A stretch of 64,000 nt of DNA from Cupriavidus yeoncheonensis (lineage in GTDB: Bacteria; Pseudomonadota; Gammaproteobacteria; Burkholderiales; Burkholderiaceae). The stretch covers positions 248,001 to 312,000 of the forward strand of contig NZ_CAJPUY010000001.1 in the NCBI RefSeq assembly GCF_905397275.1, given 5' to 3'. The notes below the pieces were generated by a model that ran no database searches, had not been told where the DNA came from, and was given only the letters and a program-made list of their open reading frames with translations. Position 1 is the first letter of the stretch. Each line of letters opens with the position of its first letter. The position numbers were made by a program, and so were the translations under genes. Shown here one piece after another: positions 50,816-63,259 of this stretch.

Positions 50816-51892
50816 ATGACCCGACTGCTTTCCGGCGACCTGCCGCGCAGCCGCGCACTGACCGCGCTGTTGCTGCTGATCGTGCTGGCGCTGGCCTGCG
50901 CGCCGTTCGTGTTCCCGGGCGCCCGCGCGCTGAACATGGCGGCCAAGATCTGCATCTTCGTGGTGCTGGTGGCAAGCTACGACCTGCTGCTCGGCTATAC
51001 CGGCATCGTGTCGTTTGCGCACACCATGTTCTTCGGCATCGGCGGCTATGGCGTTGCCATCGCCATGTCGCGCATGGAGCCGGGGTGGGGCGCGCTGCTG
51101 GCGGGCACGGTGGCGGCGCTGGCGGTGTCGGCGTTGCTGGCATTCCTGGTCGGCCTGTTTTCGCTGCGCGTGCGGGCGATCTTCTTCGCCATGATCACGC
51201 TGGCCGTGGCCACGGCCTTCGCCACGCTGGTCTCGCAATTGTCGGAGTGGACCGGCGGCGAGGATGGCCTGACCTTCAAGGTGCCCGAGGCGCTGCGTCC
51301 GGGCTTCTCGCCGGGCGATGCCGACTGGTTCGGCGTCCCGCTCAATGGCAGGCTGTTGAGCTACTACCTGGTGTTCGCCGGGGCGGTGGTGCTGTTCCTG
51401 TTGCTGCTGCGCATCGTCAACTCGCCGTTCGGCCGGGTGCTGCAGGCCATTCGCGAAAACGACTTCCGCGCCGAGGCCATCGGCTACCGGACCGTGGTCT
51501 TCCGCACAGTCTCCACCGTGCTGTCAGCCATATTCGCTACCATGGCCGGCGTTTTGATGGCAGTCTGGCTGCGCTACAACGGGCCGGACACTTCGCTGTC
51601 GTTCGAGATCATGGTCGATATCCTGCTGATTGTCGTGATCGGGGGCATGGGCACGCTCTATGGCGCGGTCATCGGCACGACGCTGTTCCTGCTCGCGCAG
51701 ACTTACCTGCAGGACGTGATGAAGCTGGCCAGCGATGCCACGGCGTCCGTGCCGCTGCTTTCCGGACTGCTCCATCCGGACCGCTGGCTGCTGTGGCTGG
51801 GGCTGCTGTTCATCCTCAGCGTCTACTATTTCCCGCAGGGCGTGGTGGGACGGCTGCGCGGCGCCGGTGCGGCGCAAGACGCGGCACCCTGA
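50816..51892 (+). CDS. livM: Liv-type ABC transporter permease (LivM)
   Basis: The 358-residue permease has many hydrophobic helices and the LivM marks ASYDLLLGYTGIVSFAHTMFFGIGGYGVA and SPFGRVLQAIRENDFRAEAIGYRT. It begins 15 bases after livH and ends 25 bases before the acyl-CoA ligase. Confidence 0.93.
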   Translation: MTRLLSGDLPRSRALTALLLLIVLALACAPFVFPGARALNMAAKICIFVVLVASYDLLLGYTGIVSFAHTMFFGIGGYGVAIAMSRMEPGWGALLAGTVAALAVSALLAFLVGLFSLRVRAIFFAMITLAVATAFATLVSQLSEWTGGEDGLTFKVPEALRPGFSPGDADWFGVPLNGRLLSYYLVFAGAVVLFLLLLRIVNSPFGRVLQAIRENDFRAEAIGYRTVVFRTVSTVLSAIFATMAGVLMAVWLRYNGPDTSLSFEIMVDILLIVVIGGMGTLYGAVIGTTLFLLAQTYLQDVMKLASDATASVPLLSGLLHPDRWLLWLGLLFILSVYYFPQGVVGRLRGAGAAQDAAP

Positions 51893-51917
51893 ACCGCGCC
51901 ACCGGAGACCGTATGCC

Positions 51918-53468
51918 ATGTATGTGATCGACTGGCTGCACAAGAACGCACAGCATTCCCCCGGCAAGGTCGCGCTGGTCGACGTGGAGAGCGGCCGGCG
52001 CGTGACCTACCGCCAGTTTGACGAACGCGCGAGCCGGTTTGCTGAGTACCTTTCGGATCACCTCGGCCTGGCGGCCGGCACGCGCGTGGCGGTGCTCGCG
52101 CACAACGGCTCCGACTATTTCGAGATGCTTTACGGCTGTGCCAAGGCCGGCATGGTCATGGTGTGCCTGAACTGGCGGCTGCCTGCTGCCGAGTTGCTGC
52201 CGATCCTGCAGGACTGCGCGCCGCAGGTGCTGGTGGCCGGCGACGGCTTCCTGGGCGTTGCCGCCGAACTGAGCCGCGCCATGCCGATGCGCGCGGTACT
52301 GCATCTTGCCGATGACGAGGCCGCCGACGTGCCGGCGGGCTGGACCGAGTACGAGTCGGTGCTGGCCGCGGCCTCGGGCCGCATCGTCGAGATGCCGGCG
52401 CGCGACGAGCACGAGGTGTGGCACCTGCTCTACACCTCCGGCACCACGGGCCAGCCCAAGGGCGTGATCCAGACCTACGGCATGGTGTTCTTCAATGCCG
52501 TCAACGCCATGCTGGCCAACAAGATCACGCGCGACGACGTGTTCCTCGGCGTGCTGCCGTTTTTCCACACGGGCGGGCTGAACCTTTATGCGAATCCGGT
52601 GCTGCACGCCGGCGACACCGTGCACATCATGCGGCAGTTCGATCCGCAGGTCGTGCTGGACACGCTCGACCGCCGCTCGGGCGAGGGCATCACGATGTTC
52701 TTCGCGGTGCCCGCGGTGTACCTGTTCCTGAGCCAGCATGCGTGCTTCGCGCAGGTGGATTTCTCGGCGGTGCGCACCATGTCGGCCGGCGGCGCGCCGG
52801 TGCCGCGGCCGCTGCTGGAGGCCTACCTGGCCAAGGGCGTGACCCTTTGCTGCGGCTTTGGCATGACCGAGACCGGGCCCACGGTCTTCGCCTGCGACGA
52901 GGCCACCGCGCGCCGCAAGACCGGCACCATTGGCAAGCCGGTGGGATCGATGGTGACGCGCATCGTCGATGCGGCAGGCGCGGACGTAGCGCCCGGCGAG
53001 CGCGGCGAACTGCTGATCAAGGGCCCCGGTGTGACGCCGGGCTACTGGAACCTGCCGCAGGCCACGGCCGCGGCGATCCGCGACGGCTGGCTCTGCTCGG
53101 GCGACATCGCCTGGATGGATGAAGACGGCGACTACTACATCGTCGATCGCGCCCGGGACATGTTCGTCTGCGGCGGCGAGAACGTCTATCCGGCCGAGGT
53201 GGAGAACGTGCTGTTCCAGCTTGCCGGCGTGGCGGAGGCGGCGGTGATCGGCACGCCGGACCCGCAGTGGGGCGAGGTCGGCATGGCGCTGGTCGTGCTG
53301 CGCGCCGGTGCCGCGCTGGATGCCGACGCCGTGATTGCGCATTGCCGGGCCAGCCTGGCCGGCTACAAGGTTCCGCGTCATGTGCGGTTCCTCGAAGCAT
53401 TGCCGCGCACGCCGTCGGGCAAGGTCGAAAAACACAAGCTGCGCGCACGCTTCCCGGGCCCCGGGTAG
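51918..53468 (+). CDS. Acyl-CoA synthetase (AMP-forming, ANL superfamily)
   Basis: The 516-residue enzyme activates a carboxylic acid via an acyl-adenylate to its CoA ester. The AMP-binding motif is LLYTSGTTGQPKGVIQTYG, then GFGMTETGP, GELLIKGPGVTPGYWN, the hinge YYIVDRARDMFVCGGENVYPAEVEN and the C-terminal Lys motif TPSGKVEKHKL. Start ATG 51918 has GGAGA upstream. Because it follows an acid- or amino-acid-type importer under a TetR gene, the substrate is probably what the importer brings in. Confidence 0.92.
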   Translation: MYVIDWLHKNAQHSPGKVALVDVESGRRVTYRQFDERASRFAEYLSDHLGLAAGTRVAVLAHNGSDYFEMLYGCAKAGMVMVCLNWRLPAAELLPILQDCAPQVLVAGDGFLGVAAELSRAMPMRAVLHLADDEAADVPAGWTEYESVLAAASGRIVEMPARDEHEVWHLLYTSGTTGQPKGVIQTYGMVFFNAVNAMLANKITRDDVFLGVLPFFHTGGLNLYANPVLHAGDTVHIMRQFDPQVVLDTLDRRSGEGITMFFAVPAVYLFLSQHACFAQVDFSAVRTMSAGGAPVPRPLLEAYLAKGVTLCCGFGMTETGPTVFACDEATARRKTGTIGKPVGSMVTRIVDAAGADVAPGERGELLIKGPGVTPGYWNLPQATAAAIRDGWLCSGDIAWMDEDGDYYIVDRARDMFVCGGENVYPAEVENVLFQLAGVAEAAVIGTPDPQWGEVGMALVVLRAGAALDADAVIAHCRASLAGYKVPRHVRFLEALPRTPSGKVEKHKLRARFPGPG

Positions 53469-53544
53469 GCGGCGGGCGGCCCGGCAGTCTGCAGTTGGAA
53501 GTCTTCTCGGCATGAGCGGTTAGTCAGCAAACCAGGAGGGTCCC

Positions 53545-55668
53545 ATGCAGCATGACAACTTTCAGCGCCGCGGCCGGATGGCCTGCGCGGCCGCCGCGGC
53601 ACTGCTGGCCGCGGCCTGCGGCGGCGGCGACAACGGCGACGGCAACACCAACCCCAATATCAAGCCGGCCAACATCGGCACGGTGACGATCAAGGCCTAC
53701 GACGGCAACACGGACGACTTGCTGACAGCGGGCCTTGGCAAGGACGGGCTGGCGAGCGCCACGGCGCCGGTGCCGGCCAGTCCGACCGCGCCGACCGCGG
53801 CCGAGCTGCGCCGCTTCGCCATCTACACCAACTACCGCGCGATTGTGGACACCACTGCCGGTGGCGGCTTCGGTACCTTCTACGGGCCGAATGTCGATGC
53901 GCAGGGCAATGTCACGACCGGGCAGGGCAAGATCGCCGGCGTCGAGTACCTGGCCTTCTCCGACGACGGCAGCGGGCAGGAGAACGTGACGATGCTGGTG
54001 CAGATTCCGGACTCGTTCAATCGCAGCAAGCCTTGCATGATTACCGCCACCTCGTCGGGCTCGCGCGGCGTGTATGGCGCCATCGCCGTGGGCGAGTGGG
54101 GCCTGAAGCGCGGCTGCGCGGTGGCCTATACCGACAAGGGTACCGGTGCCGCACCGCACGACCTGGACACCGACACCGTGCCGCTGATCGACGGCACGCG
54201 CGCCGCACGGAGCGCCGCCGGCAGCAACGCCCAGTTCGCCGCGCGACCGGGCATCCTGTCATTGGCGGATTTCACGACGCAGGCGCCGCATCGCCTGGCG
54301 TTCAAGCATGCGCATTCACAGCGTAATCCGGAAAAGGACTGGGGCAAGTTCACGTTGCAGGCCATCGATTTCGGCATCTGGGCGATCAATGACCGCTTTG
54401 GCTCGGTCGCCGGAAACGGCGTGCGCCAGCGGACCCTTGGCAAGAGCGGGATCGTCGTGATCGCCTCCAGTGTCTCCAACGGAGGCGGCGCGGCGATCGC
54501 GGCGGCGGAGCAGGACACCAACGGAATGATCGACGGCGTGGCCGTGGCCGAGCCCAACCTGAACCTGCCGCCGAATGCCAACATCCTGGTCAAGCGTGGC
54601 GCCAGGCAGGTCAATGCATCGGGCCGCCTGCTGTACGACTACATCACCACGGCCAACCTGCTGCAGCTCTGCGCGTCGCAGGCGACCTCGCTGGTCAACG
54701 CGCCGGCGTTTGCCACCAACCCGTTCTACATCGCCCGGTGCCAGACGCTGGTCGACAACAACCTGATTTCCGGCACCACCGTGAGCGACCAGGCGGCAAG
54801 CGCGCTCCAGACGCTGCACGATTCCGGCTGGGAGCCGGAATCGGATGCGCTGCATCCGTCGCTCGCCTTCTTCGACACGGCGGCCTCGATTTCCGTGACC
54901 TACGCCAACTCGTACGCCAGGGCCAGCGTGACGGACCGGCTGTGCGGCTACAGCTTCGCCACCACGCTGGCCGACTTCAAGCCGGCGGCGATCGCGCCGT
55001 CGGTGCTGGCGTCGATGTTCTCGACCGGCAACGGCGTGCCGCCGACCAGTACGGTGCAGTTGATCAATGACCGCGACCTGCAGCATGGTCCGTTCCTGAA
55101 TGGCCAGTCGGTGTCGGCCTCCAGCAACCGGGCCGATGCCAATTTCGACGGTGCCAAGTGCTTGCGGGACTTGCTGACCGGCACCGGTTCCCAGGCGCTG
55201 GCGCTGCAGTCGGGCCTGTCCGAGATACAGCGCTCGGGCAACCTGCGAGGCAAGCCGGCCCTGATCGTGCACGGCCGCAGCGATGGCCTGCTGCCCGTCA
55301 ATCACACGTCGCGGCCGTATCTGGGATTCAACCGGCAGCAGGAAGGCGCGGCCAGCAAGCTCTCGTATATCGAGGTCGAGAACGCCCAGCATTTCGATGC
55401 ATTCATCGGGGCCGTGTCGGGGTACAGCAACCGTTACGTGCCGCTGCACCTGTACCTGATCCGCGCGCTCGATGCCGTCTTTGACAACCTCACCACCGGC
55501 AAGGCGCTGCCGCCGTCGCAGGTGGTGCGCACGATCCCCCGCGGTGGCGCCACCAATACCACCACCGCGCCGACGCTGCTGCCGGCCAACGTGCCGCCGA
55601 TCTCGCCAAGTCCGGACGCCGGCAACCAGATCGCCGCCAGTACCGGCTCCGTGCAGGTTCCGGATTGA
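53545..55668 (+). CDS. D-3-hydroxybutyrate oligomer hydrolase
   Basis: This 707-residue enzyme (EC 3.1.1.22 family) cleaves 3HB oligomers from polyhydroxybutyrate breakdown. The N-terminus carries a signal segment ending AAACGGG, so it may be a lipoprotein or exported. Family marks include ITATSSGSRGVYGAIAVGEWGLKRGCAVAYTDKGTG and the nucleophile region VIASSVSNGGGAAIAAAEQD, then HGRSDGLLPVNHTSRPYLGFN and ENAQHFDAFI, which would supply Asp and His. It fits a PHB-cycling Cupriavidus-type host. GGAGG lies upstream of ATG 53545. Confidence 0.88.
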   Translation: MQHDNFQRRGRMACAAAAALLAAACGGGDNGDGNTNPNIKPANIGTVTIKAYDGNTDDLLTAGLGKDGLASATAPVPASPTAPTAAELRRFAIYTNYRAIVDTTAGGGFGTFYGPNVDAQGNVTTGQGKIAGVEYLAFSDDGSGQENVTMLVQIPDSFNRSKPCMITATSSGSRGVYGAIAVGEWGLKRGCAVAYTDKGTGAAPHDLDTDTVPLIDGTRAARSAAGSNAQFAARPGILSLADFTTQAPHRLAFKHAHSQRNPEKDWGKFTLQAIDFGIWAINDRFGSVAGNGVRQRTLGKSGIVVIASSVSNGGGAAIAAAEQDTNGMIDGVAVAEPNLNLPPNANILVKRGARQVNASGRLLYDYITTANLLQLCASQATSLVNAPAFATNPFYIARCQTLVDNNLISGTTVSDQAASALQTLHDSGWEPESDALHPSLAFFDTAASISVTYANSYARASVTDRLCGYSFATTLADFKPAAIAPSVLASMFSTGNGVPPTSTVQLINDRDLQHGPFLNGQSVSASSNRADANFDGAKCLRDLLTGTGSQALALQSGLSEIQRSGNLRGKPALIVHGRSDGLLPVNHTSRPYLGFNRQQEGAASKLSYIEVENAQHFDAFIGAVSGYSNRYVPLHLYLIRALDAVFDNLTTGKALPPSQVVRTIPRGGATNTTTAPTLLPANVPPISPSPDAGNQIAASTGSVQVPD

Positions 55669-55684
55669 ATCCGTCCTCCGGGCG

Positions 55685-55708
55685 GGCTCGCCGATGACTC
55701 GGCGAGCC
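55685..55708. terminator. Hairpin after the 3HB-oligomer hydrolase gene
   Basis: GGCTCGCCGA pairs with TCGGCGAGCC around TGAC, 17 bases after the stop. No T run follows, so termination is uncertain. Confidence 0.4.
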
Positions 55709-55859
55709 GCTCACGGCCCAGGGGCGTATCCGTCGCCTGGGCCTGACCAGGCCTGCTCGGCCTGCGGTCCGCCGGGTGATGGAGGGGGCGCGGCGCCAGT
55801 CCCCGCCCCGCATATCGCATCCTGCACTTTCGATCACGTCAAGATCGCGTCGGCGTGGT

Positions 55860-55887
55860 CTTGAAATGTCAAGCCAAAGCCTTATCT
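55860..55887 (+). promoter_or_regulatory. Sigma32-type heat-shock promoter of clpB
   Basis: CTTGAAA (55860-55866), 13 bases, then CCTTATCT (55880-55887) closely follow the heat-shock consensus CTTGAAA-N11/16-CCCCATNT. It lies 72 bases before the clpB start. Confidence 0.75.
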
Positions 55888-55959
55888 TTCCGGAAGACAT
55901 ACAGTGTCCGGCCAGGCGAGCTCCCTAGCATCAGGACACTCACTGAGAGAGGGAATCCT

Positions 55960-58548
<2,589 letters not shown>

Positions 58549-58566
58549 TGCATGCGTGATGGAGCG

Positions 58567-58595
58567 GGGCGTCCTTCGGGACGCCCTTTCTTTTG
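58567..58595 (+). terminator. Terminator after clpB
   Basis: GGGCGTCC and GGACGCCC pair around TTCG, followed by TTTCTTTT. Confidence 0.88.
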
Positions 58596-58700
58596 TGTCG
58601 GATGCTGCCCCGGGCACTGGCGGGCAGGCGTCCTGCACAACCCCTTGCCCACTTGACTTTCGTCAAGCCGGATCGCGGCGCCTGTCGCTATGATTGGTTC

Positions 58701-58797
58701 TGTCATGGAGATGCGGGGGCGCTCTTCATGACTTGTCTACCCGTTTCCAAATGGAAACTTAGCCCGCACCGCTAACCCGGTGCGGGCGTTTTCTTTT
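58701..58797 (+). ncRNA. Candidate small RNA with three hairpins
   Basis: A TATGAT -10-like element (58689-58694) is followed by about 97 bases that fold into three consecutive stems: GTCATG...CATGAC (58702-58732, with GAG/CTC inside), GTTTCC-AAAT-GGAAAC (58743-58758), and a strong terminator GCCCGCACCG-CTAACC-CGGTGCGGGC (58762-58787) with a T-rich tail. No protein frame of quality is present. It sits between clpB and the sulfate-binding protein gene. It could alternatively be the attenuated leader of that gene. I do not recognise an Rfam family. Confidence 0.5.
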
Positions 58798-59110
58798 GGG
58801 CGCCCGGTTTTCGGCTCAGGCCGCCATGTTACCGGCTGGCGCATGTTCATTGCGCCATGAGCGCCTCGCATCCTCAGCCCTGCATTTCCTTGCGCCTGGT
58901 GCCGCACCACGGCCCGGAGCGAGCCGTGCGCAGGCATGTGCATATTTCCACCCGATCTTATGCGGAAACCACGCAAGGTTCGGCGAAACCATTCGTTCCG
59001 TTCAGATAGGCCCCTCGGTAGTCTTGCTCCTGACACAAGCCCGGCCACCCAAGGCGGGCAGCCAATGAGGCGCTCCAGCGCCATTCACGACACCTGACGG
59101 GAGCAACAAG
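58798..59110. other. Region upstream of sulfate-binding protein gene
   Basis: No gene is supported. It should contain the promoter of the sulfur genes, for which CysB control would be expected from related bacteria, but I cannot point to a definite site. Confidence 0.35.
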
Positions 59111-60115
59111 ATGATTCGCAAGCTGGCCATCGGCCTGGCCGCAGTGGCCGCCATCGGGGCCGCGCAGACGGCGACGGCAACCACTCTGCTGAACGTTTCC
59201 TACGATCCGACGCGCGAGTTGTATGTGGACGTGAATGCCGCGTTCGCCAAGGCCTGGAAGGCACAGGGCGGCGACGCCGTGACCGTGCGCCAGTCGCATG
59301 GCGGCTCGGGCAAGCAGGCCCGGTCGGTGATCGATGGGCTGGATGCCGACGTGGTCACGCTGGCGCTGGGGTACGACATCGACGCCATTGCCGAGAAGGG
59401 CCTGCTCAAGCCGGACTGGCAGAAGCGCCTGCCGCACAACGCGTCGCCTTACACCTCCACCATCGTGTTCCTGGTGCGCAAGGGCAATCCCAAGGGCATC
59501 AAGGACTGGAACGACCTGGTCAAGCCGGGCGTGCAGGTCATCACGCCGAATCCGAAGACGTCGGGCGGTGCGCGCTGGAACTACCTGGCCGCGTGGGGCT
59601 ATGCGCTGCGCCAGCCGGGCGGCAATGACGCCAAGGCGCGCGACTTCGTCGGCGAGCTGCTCAAGCACGTGCCGGTGCTCGATTCGGGCGCACGCGGCGC
59701 CACCACCACCTTCGTGGAGCGCGGCCTCGGCGATGTGCTGATCGCGTGGGAGAACGAAGCGATCCTGGCGATCAAGGAACTGGGTCCGGACAAGTTCGAC
59801 ATCGTCGCACCGTCGGTTTCCATCCTGGCCGAGCCGCCCGTTGCCGTGGTCGACAAGGTGGTCGACAAGAAGGGCACCCGCAAGGCGGCCGAGGCCTACC
59901 TGCAGTTCCTGTACACCGACGAAGGCCAGGAGATCGCGGCCAAGAACTACTACCGGCCGATCTCCGCGAAGATTGCCGCCAAGTACGCGGCGAACTTCCC
60001 GAAGGTGAAGCTGTTCACGATCGATGAAGTGTTCGGTGGCTGGCAGAAGGCGCAGAAGGCCCACTTTGCCGATGGCGGTTCGTTCGACCAGATCTACCAG
60101 CCCGGCAAGAAGTAA
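59111..60115 (+). CDS. sbp: Sulfate ABC transporter periplasmic substrate-binding protein
   Basis: The 334-residue protein has a signal peptide ([19 protein letters not shown]) and the sulfate/thiosulfate-binding fold: [71 protein letters not shown]. These are classic Sbp/CysP motifs. The other sulfate transporter genes are not adjacent; instead ssuEADC follow, so this copy appears linked to sulfonate use. Confidence 0.93.
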   Translation: MIRKLAIGLAAVAAIGAAQTATATTLLNVSYDPTRELYVDVNAAFAKAWKAQGGDAVTVRQSHGGSGKQARSVIDGLDADVVTLALGYDIDAIAEKGLLKPDWQKRLPHNASPYTSTIVFLVRKGNPKGIKDWNDLVKPGVQVITPNPKTSGGARWNYLAAWGYALRQPGGNDAKARDFVGELLKHVPVLDSGARGATTTFVERGLGDVLIAWENEAILAIKELGPDKFDIVAPSVSILAEPPVAVVDKVVDKKGTRKAAEAYLQFLYTDEGQEIAAKNYYRPISAKIAAKYAANFPKVKLFTIDEVFGGWQKAQKAHFADGGSFDQIYQPGKK

Positions 60116-60185
60116 TCCACGAGACGGACGGGCCGGGGCCAGTGTCCTCCGGCACCGTCCCGCCAACCCGAAGAAGGAAGCCCCG

Positions 60186-60809
60186 ATGTCCATCCTCACC
60201 CTGTCCGGCAGTCCCTCGGTGCAATCGCGCTCCGCTCACCTGCTGGCCCATCTGCGCGGCGAGCTGGAGGCCGCCGGCGAGCGCACCAGCCATATCGACC
60301 TGCGCGCACTGCCCGCCGGGCCGCTGCTGGCGGCCCGCGCGGATGACCCCGCCATTGCCGCCGCCGCGCGCGCCATCGCCGAGGCGCAGGTGGTGGTGCT
60401 GGCCACGCCGGTCTACAAGGCGGCGTACAGCGGCCTGCTCAAGGCCTTCCTGGACCTGTTGCCGCAGACTGGCCTGCGCGACAAGGTCGTGCTGCCCATT
60501 GCCACCGGCGGCAGCCTGGCGCATGCGCTGGCGATCGACTATGCCTTGCGTCCGGTGCTGTCCGCACTCGGTTCGCGCCACATCCTGCCCGGCATCTTTG
60601 CCGTGGACCAGCAGATCGAGATCGATGGAAGCGGTCCCGCGCGCTTCGATGCCGCGCTGGCGCTGCGCCTGGAAGAAGGCGTGCTGCGCGTGCGCGAGGC
60701 ACTGGCCCGCTCGCGCATCGATGTCCCGCTTGAATTCGTGCCGGTTCCGCTGGCCCAGCGTGCCGCACATGCCGCGCACGCCGCGGTGGCGCAGCGATGT
60801 CCTGCCTGA
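60186..60809 (+). CDS. ssuE: NAD(P)H-dependent FMN reductase of sulfonate system
   Basis: SsuE supplies reduced FMN to the SsuD monooxygenase. The 207-residue flavodoxin-like protein begins MSILTLSGSPSVQSRSAHLLAHL and has AEAQVVVLATPVYKAAYSGLLKAFLDLLP and PIATGGSLAHALAIDYALRPVLSALG. The start ATG 60186 follows GAAGGAAG. It stands first in ssuE-ssuA-ssuD-ssuC. Confidence 0.94.
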   Translation: MSILTLSGSPSVQSRSAHLLAHLRGELEAAGERTSHIDLRALPAGPLLAARADDPAIAAAARAIAEAQVVVLATPVYKAAYSGLLKAFLDLLPQTGLRDKVVLPIATGGSLAHALAIDYALRPVLSALGSRHILPGIFAVDQQIEIDGSGPARFDAALALRLEEGVLRVREALARSRIDVPLEFVPVPLAQRAAHAAHAAVAQRCPA

Positions 60810-60992
60810 GCTGATTCGTAGTCCCGCCGGCCACTAGCGCGACAGCGCTGGCCGGCCCCACCGGCAATCCCGTTGTCATGCCGCCTGTGCAGCAGGCCGG
60901 CAGGGCGGGTTGCTGCCCGCATCGGCCGACGTTCCGGCCAGGACCATCCAAGCAGACAGATTGCCGGACGCGTGCCGGCTCAGGAAAACATC

Positions 60993-62051
60993 ATGACATC
61001 GTCCACCTTGTCGCCGGTTGCCGGCGAATCCGCAAGCCCTTCGCGCCAGCCGCAGATCGCGGGTCAGCGCCGCCGCCGTGTCCTGGTCGCGGCGCTCGTG
61101 CTGGCGACCGGCCTGGCCTATGGCCTGTTGCCGGGCCGCGCCGAAGCCCAGTCGAAGACCGTCGATGCCAAGGTGCTGCGCATCGGTTACCAGAAGTACG
61201 GCACGCTGACGCTGCTGAAGGCGCGCGGCACGCTGGAGAAGCGCCTTGCGCCCCAGGGCATTACCGTGAAGTGGACGGAGTTCCCGGCAGGCCCGCAGCT
61301 GCTGGAAGGCCTCAACGTCGGCGCGATCGATTTCGGCACCGTCGGCGAAGCCCCGCCGATTTTCGCGCAGGCCGCCGGCGCGCAGCTCGCGTATATCGGC
61401 AACGAGCCGCCCGCACCGACCGCGGAAGCGATCGTCGTGCCCAGGGGTTCGGCCATCAGGAGCGTGGCCGACCTGCGCGGCAAGCGCGTGGCGTTGAACA
61501 AGGGCTCGAACGTCCATTACCTGCTGGTGCGCCAGCTTGAGAAGGCGGGCATCCCCTACAACGAGATCCAGCCGGTCTACTTGCCGCCGGCCGACGCGCG
61601 CGCCGCCTTCGAGCGCGGCGCGGTCGATGCGTGGGTAATCTGGGACCCGTTCCTGGCCGCCGCCGAAAAGCAGCTCGGCGCGCGCGTGCTGGCCGACGGC
61701 CGCGGCGCGGATGGCAGGAACCTGGTCAGCAACCACCAGTTCTACCTGGCGTCGCGCCCGTACGCGCAGGCCAAGCCCGAGATCGTGAAGCTGCTGCTCG
61801 ACGAACTGGCGTCGCTTGGCGCGTGGGCCGAGAAGAACCCGAAAGACGCTTCGGCCGTGCTGATCCGCGAAGTCGGCCTGGAGCCTGCCGTGCTGGAACT
61901 GGCCGTATCGCGCTTCTCGTATGGTGCGCGGCCGGTCAACGCCGATGTGCTGGCCGAGCAGCAACGCATTGCCGACGTCTTCCATTCGCTCAAGCTGATC
62001 CCGAAGCCGATCAGGGTTTCGGACGCGAGCTGGCAGCAGGCGCAGCGCTGA
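60993..62051 (+). CDS. ssuA: Aliphatic sulfonate ABC transporter, substrate-binding protein
   Basis: The 352-residue periplasmic protein has an Arg-rich lead then VLVAALVLATGLAYGLLPGRAEA, a signal peptide of Tat- or Sec-type with QRRRR before the hydrophobic part. Mature sequence LRIGYQKYGTLTLLKARGTLEKRLAPQGITVKWTEFPAGPQLLEGLNVGAIDFGTVGEAPPIFAQAAG is the SsuA pattern. It binds alkanesulfonates for import via SsuBC. Confidence 0.94.
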   Translation: MTSSTLSPVAGESASPSRQPQIAGQRRRRVLVAALVLATGLAYGLLPGRAEAQSKTVDAKVLRIGYQKYGTLTLLKARGTLEKRLAPQGITVKWTEFPAGPQLLEGLNVGAIDFGTVGEAPPIFAQAAGAQLAYIGNEPPAPTAEAIVVPRGSAIRSVADLRGKRVALNKGSNVHYLLVRQLEKAGIPYNEIQPVYLPPADARAAFERGAVDAWVIWDPFLAAAEKQLGARVLADGRGADGRNLVSNHQFYLASRPYAQAKPEIVKLLLDELASLGAWAEKNPKDASAVLIREVGLEPAVLELAVSRFSYGARPVNADVLAEQQRIADVFHSLKLIPKPIRVSDASWQQAQR

Positions 62052-62085
62052 AGCGCACGGCCATCACAAATAACGAGGTTCCGAC

Positions 62086-63249
62086 ATGCAAGTTTTCTGG
62101 TTTATCCCGACCCATGGCGACAGTCGCTACCTGGGTACGTCCGAGGGCGCGCGCGAGGTTGGCATCGACTACCTGAAGCAGGTGGCCGTCGCCGCCGATA
62201 CGCTCGGCTATGAAGGCGTGCTGATTCCTACCGGCCGCTCTTGCGAAGACCCCTGGGTGGTGGCCTCGGCGCTGGCTGCCGTGACACAACGCCTGCGTTT
62301 CCTCGTGGCCGTGCGCCCGGGACTGATGACGCCGACGCTCGCCGCGCGCATGGCCGCCACGTTCGACCGGATCTCGAATGGCCGGCTGCTGGTCAACCTG
62401 GTGACGGGCGGCGATGTGGCCGAGCTGGAGGGCGATGGCCTGTTCCTCGATCACGCTGCGCGCTATGAGGCCTCGGCCGAGTTCATCCGCATCTGGCGCG
62501 ACGTGCTCGCGGCCAGCCATGACAGCGGCGAGATCAGCTTTGAAGGGCGCCACCTGAAGGTGAAGGGCGCTCGCGTGCTGTACCCGCCGTTGCAACGCCC
62601 GCATCCGCCGGTGTACTTCGGCGGCTCGTCCGCCGCGGCACACGAACTCGCGGGCGAACAGGTCGATACCTACCTGACCTGGGGCGAGCCGCCGGCAGAT
62701 GTCGCGCAGAAACTAGCCGACGTGCGCCGCCATGCCGAGCGCCACGGCCGCAGGGTGAAGTTCGGCATCCGCCTGCACGTGATCGTCCGCGAGACCGAGG
62801 CCGCCGCATGGGCCGCGGCCGACGACCTCATCAGCCGCCTCGACGACGACACCGTGGCGCGTGCGCAGGCGGTGTTCGCAAAGATGGATTCAGAGGGCCA
62901 GCGCCGCATGGCCGCCTTGCATGCCGGCGGCGTCAAGCGCACGCGCGAGTCACTGGAAATCAGCCCCAACCTGTGGGCTGGCGTGGGCCTGGTGCGTGGT
63001 GGCGCAGGCACCGCGCTCGTCGGTGATCCGCAGCAGGTGGCCGAGCGCATCCGCGAATACGCGGAACTGGGCATCGACACCTTCGTGCTGTCCGGCTATC
63101 CGCACCTGGAAGAGGCTTACCGCTTCGCGGAACTGGTGTTCCCGCTGCTGCCACGTTCGGTGCGCGGCAAGTTGCCGGGCCAGGTGCTGTCGGGACCGTT
63201 CGGTGAAGTCATGGCGACCGGCATCGTGCCGCGCGCTTCGCAAAGCTGA
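62086..63249 (+). CDS. ssuD: FMNH2-dependent alkanesulfonate monooxygenase
   Basis: SsuD cleaves alkanesulfonates to aldehyde and sulfite using FMNH2 from SsuE. The 387-residue luciferase-like protein has [88 protein letters not shown] and [30 protein letters not shown], typical of the enzyme. It starts 34 bases after ssuA. Confidence 0.95.
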   Translation: MQVFWFIPTHGDSRYLGTSEGAREVGIDYLKQVAVAADTLGYEGVLIPTGRSCEDPWVVASALAAVTQRLRFLVAVRPGLMTPTLAARMAATFDRISNGRLLVNLVTGGDVAELEGDGLFLDHAARYEASAEFIRIWRDVLAASHDSGEISFEGRHLKVKGARVLYPPLQRPHPPVYFGGSSAAAHELAGEQVDTYLTWGEPPADVAQKLADVRRHAERHGRRVKFGIRLHVIVRETEAAAWAAADDLISRLDDDTVARAQAVFAKMDSEGQRRMAALHAGGVKRTRESLEISPNLWAGVGLVRGGAGTALVGDPQQVAERIREYAELGIDTFVLSGYPHLEEAYRFAELVFPLLPRSVRGKLPGQVLSGPFGEVMATGIVPRASQS

Positions 63250-63259
63250 GGAGATCGCC

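Noticed and set aside
55685-55708. Strong terminator after the 3HB-oligomer hydrolase
   Set aside because: The stem is perfect but lacks the T tract, so it is kept only as a low-confidence hairpin.
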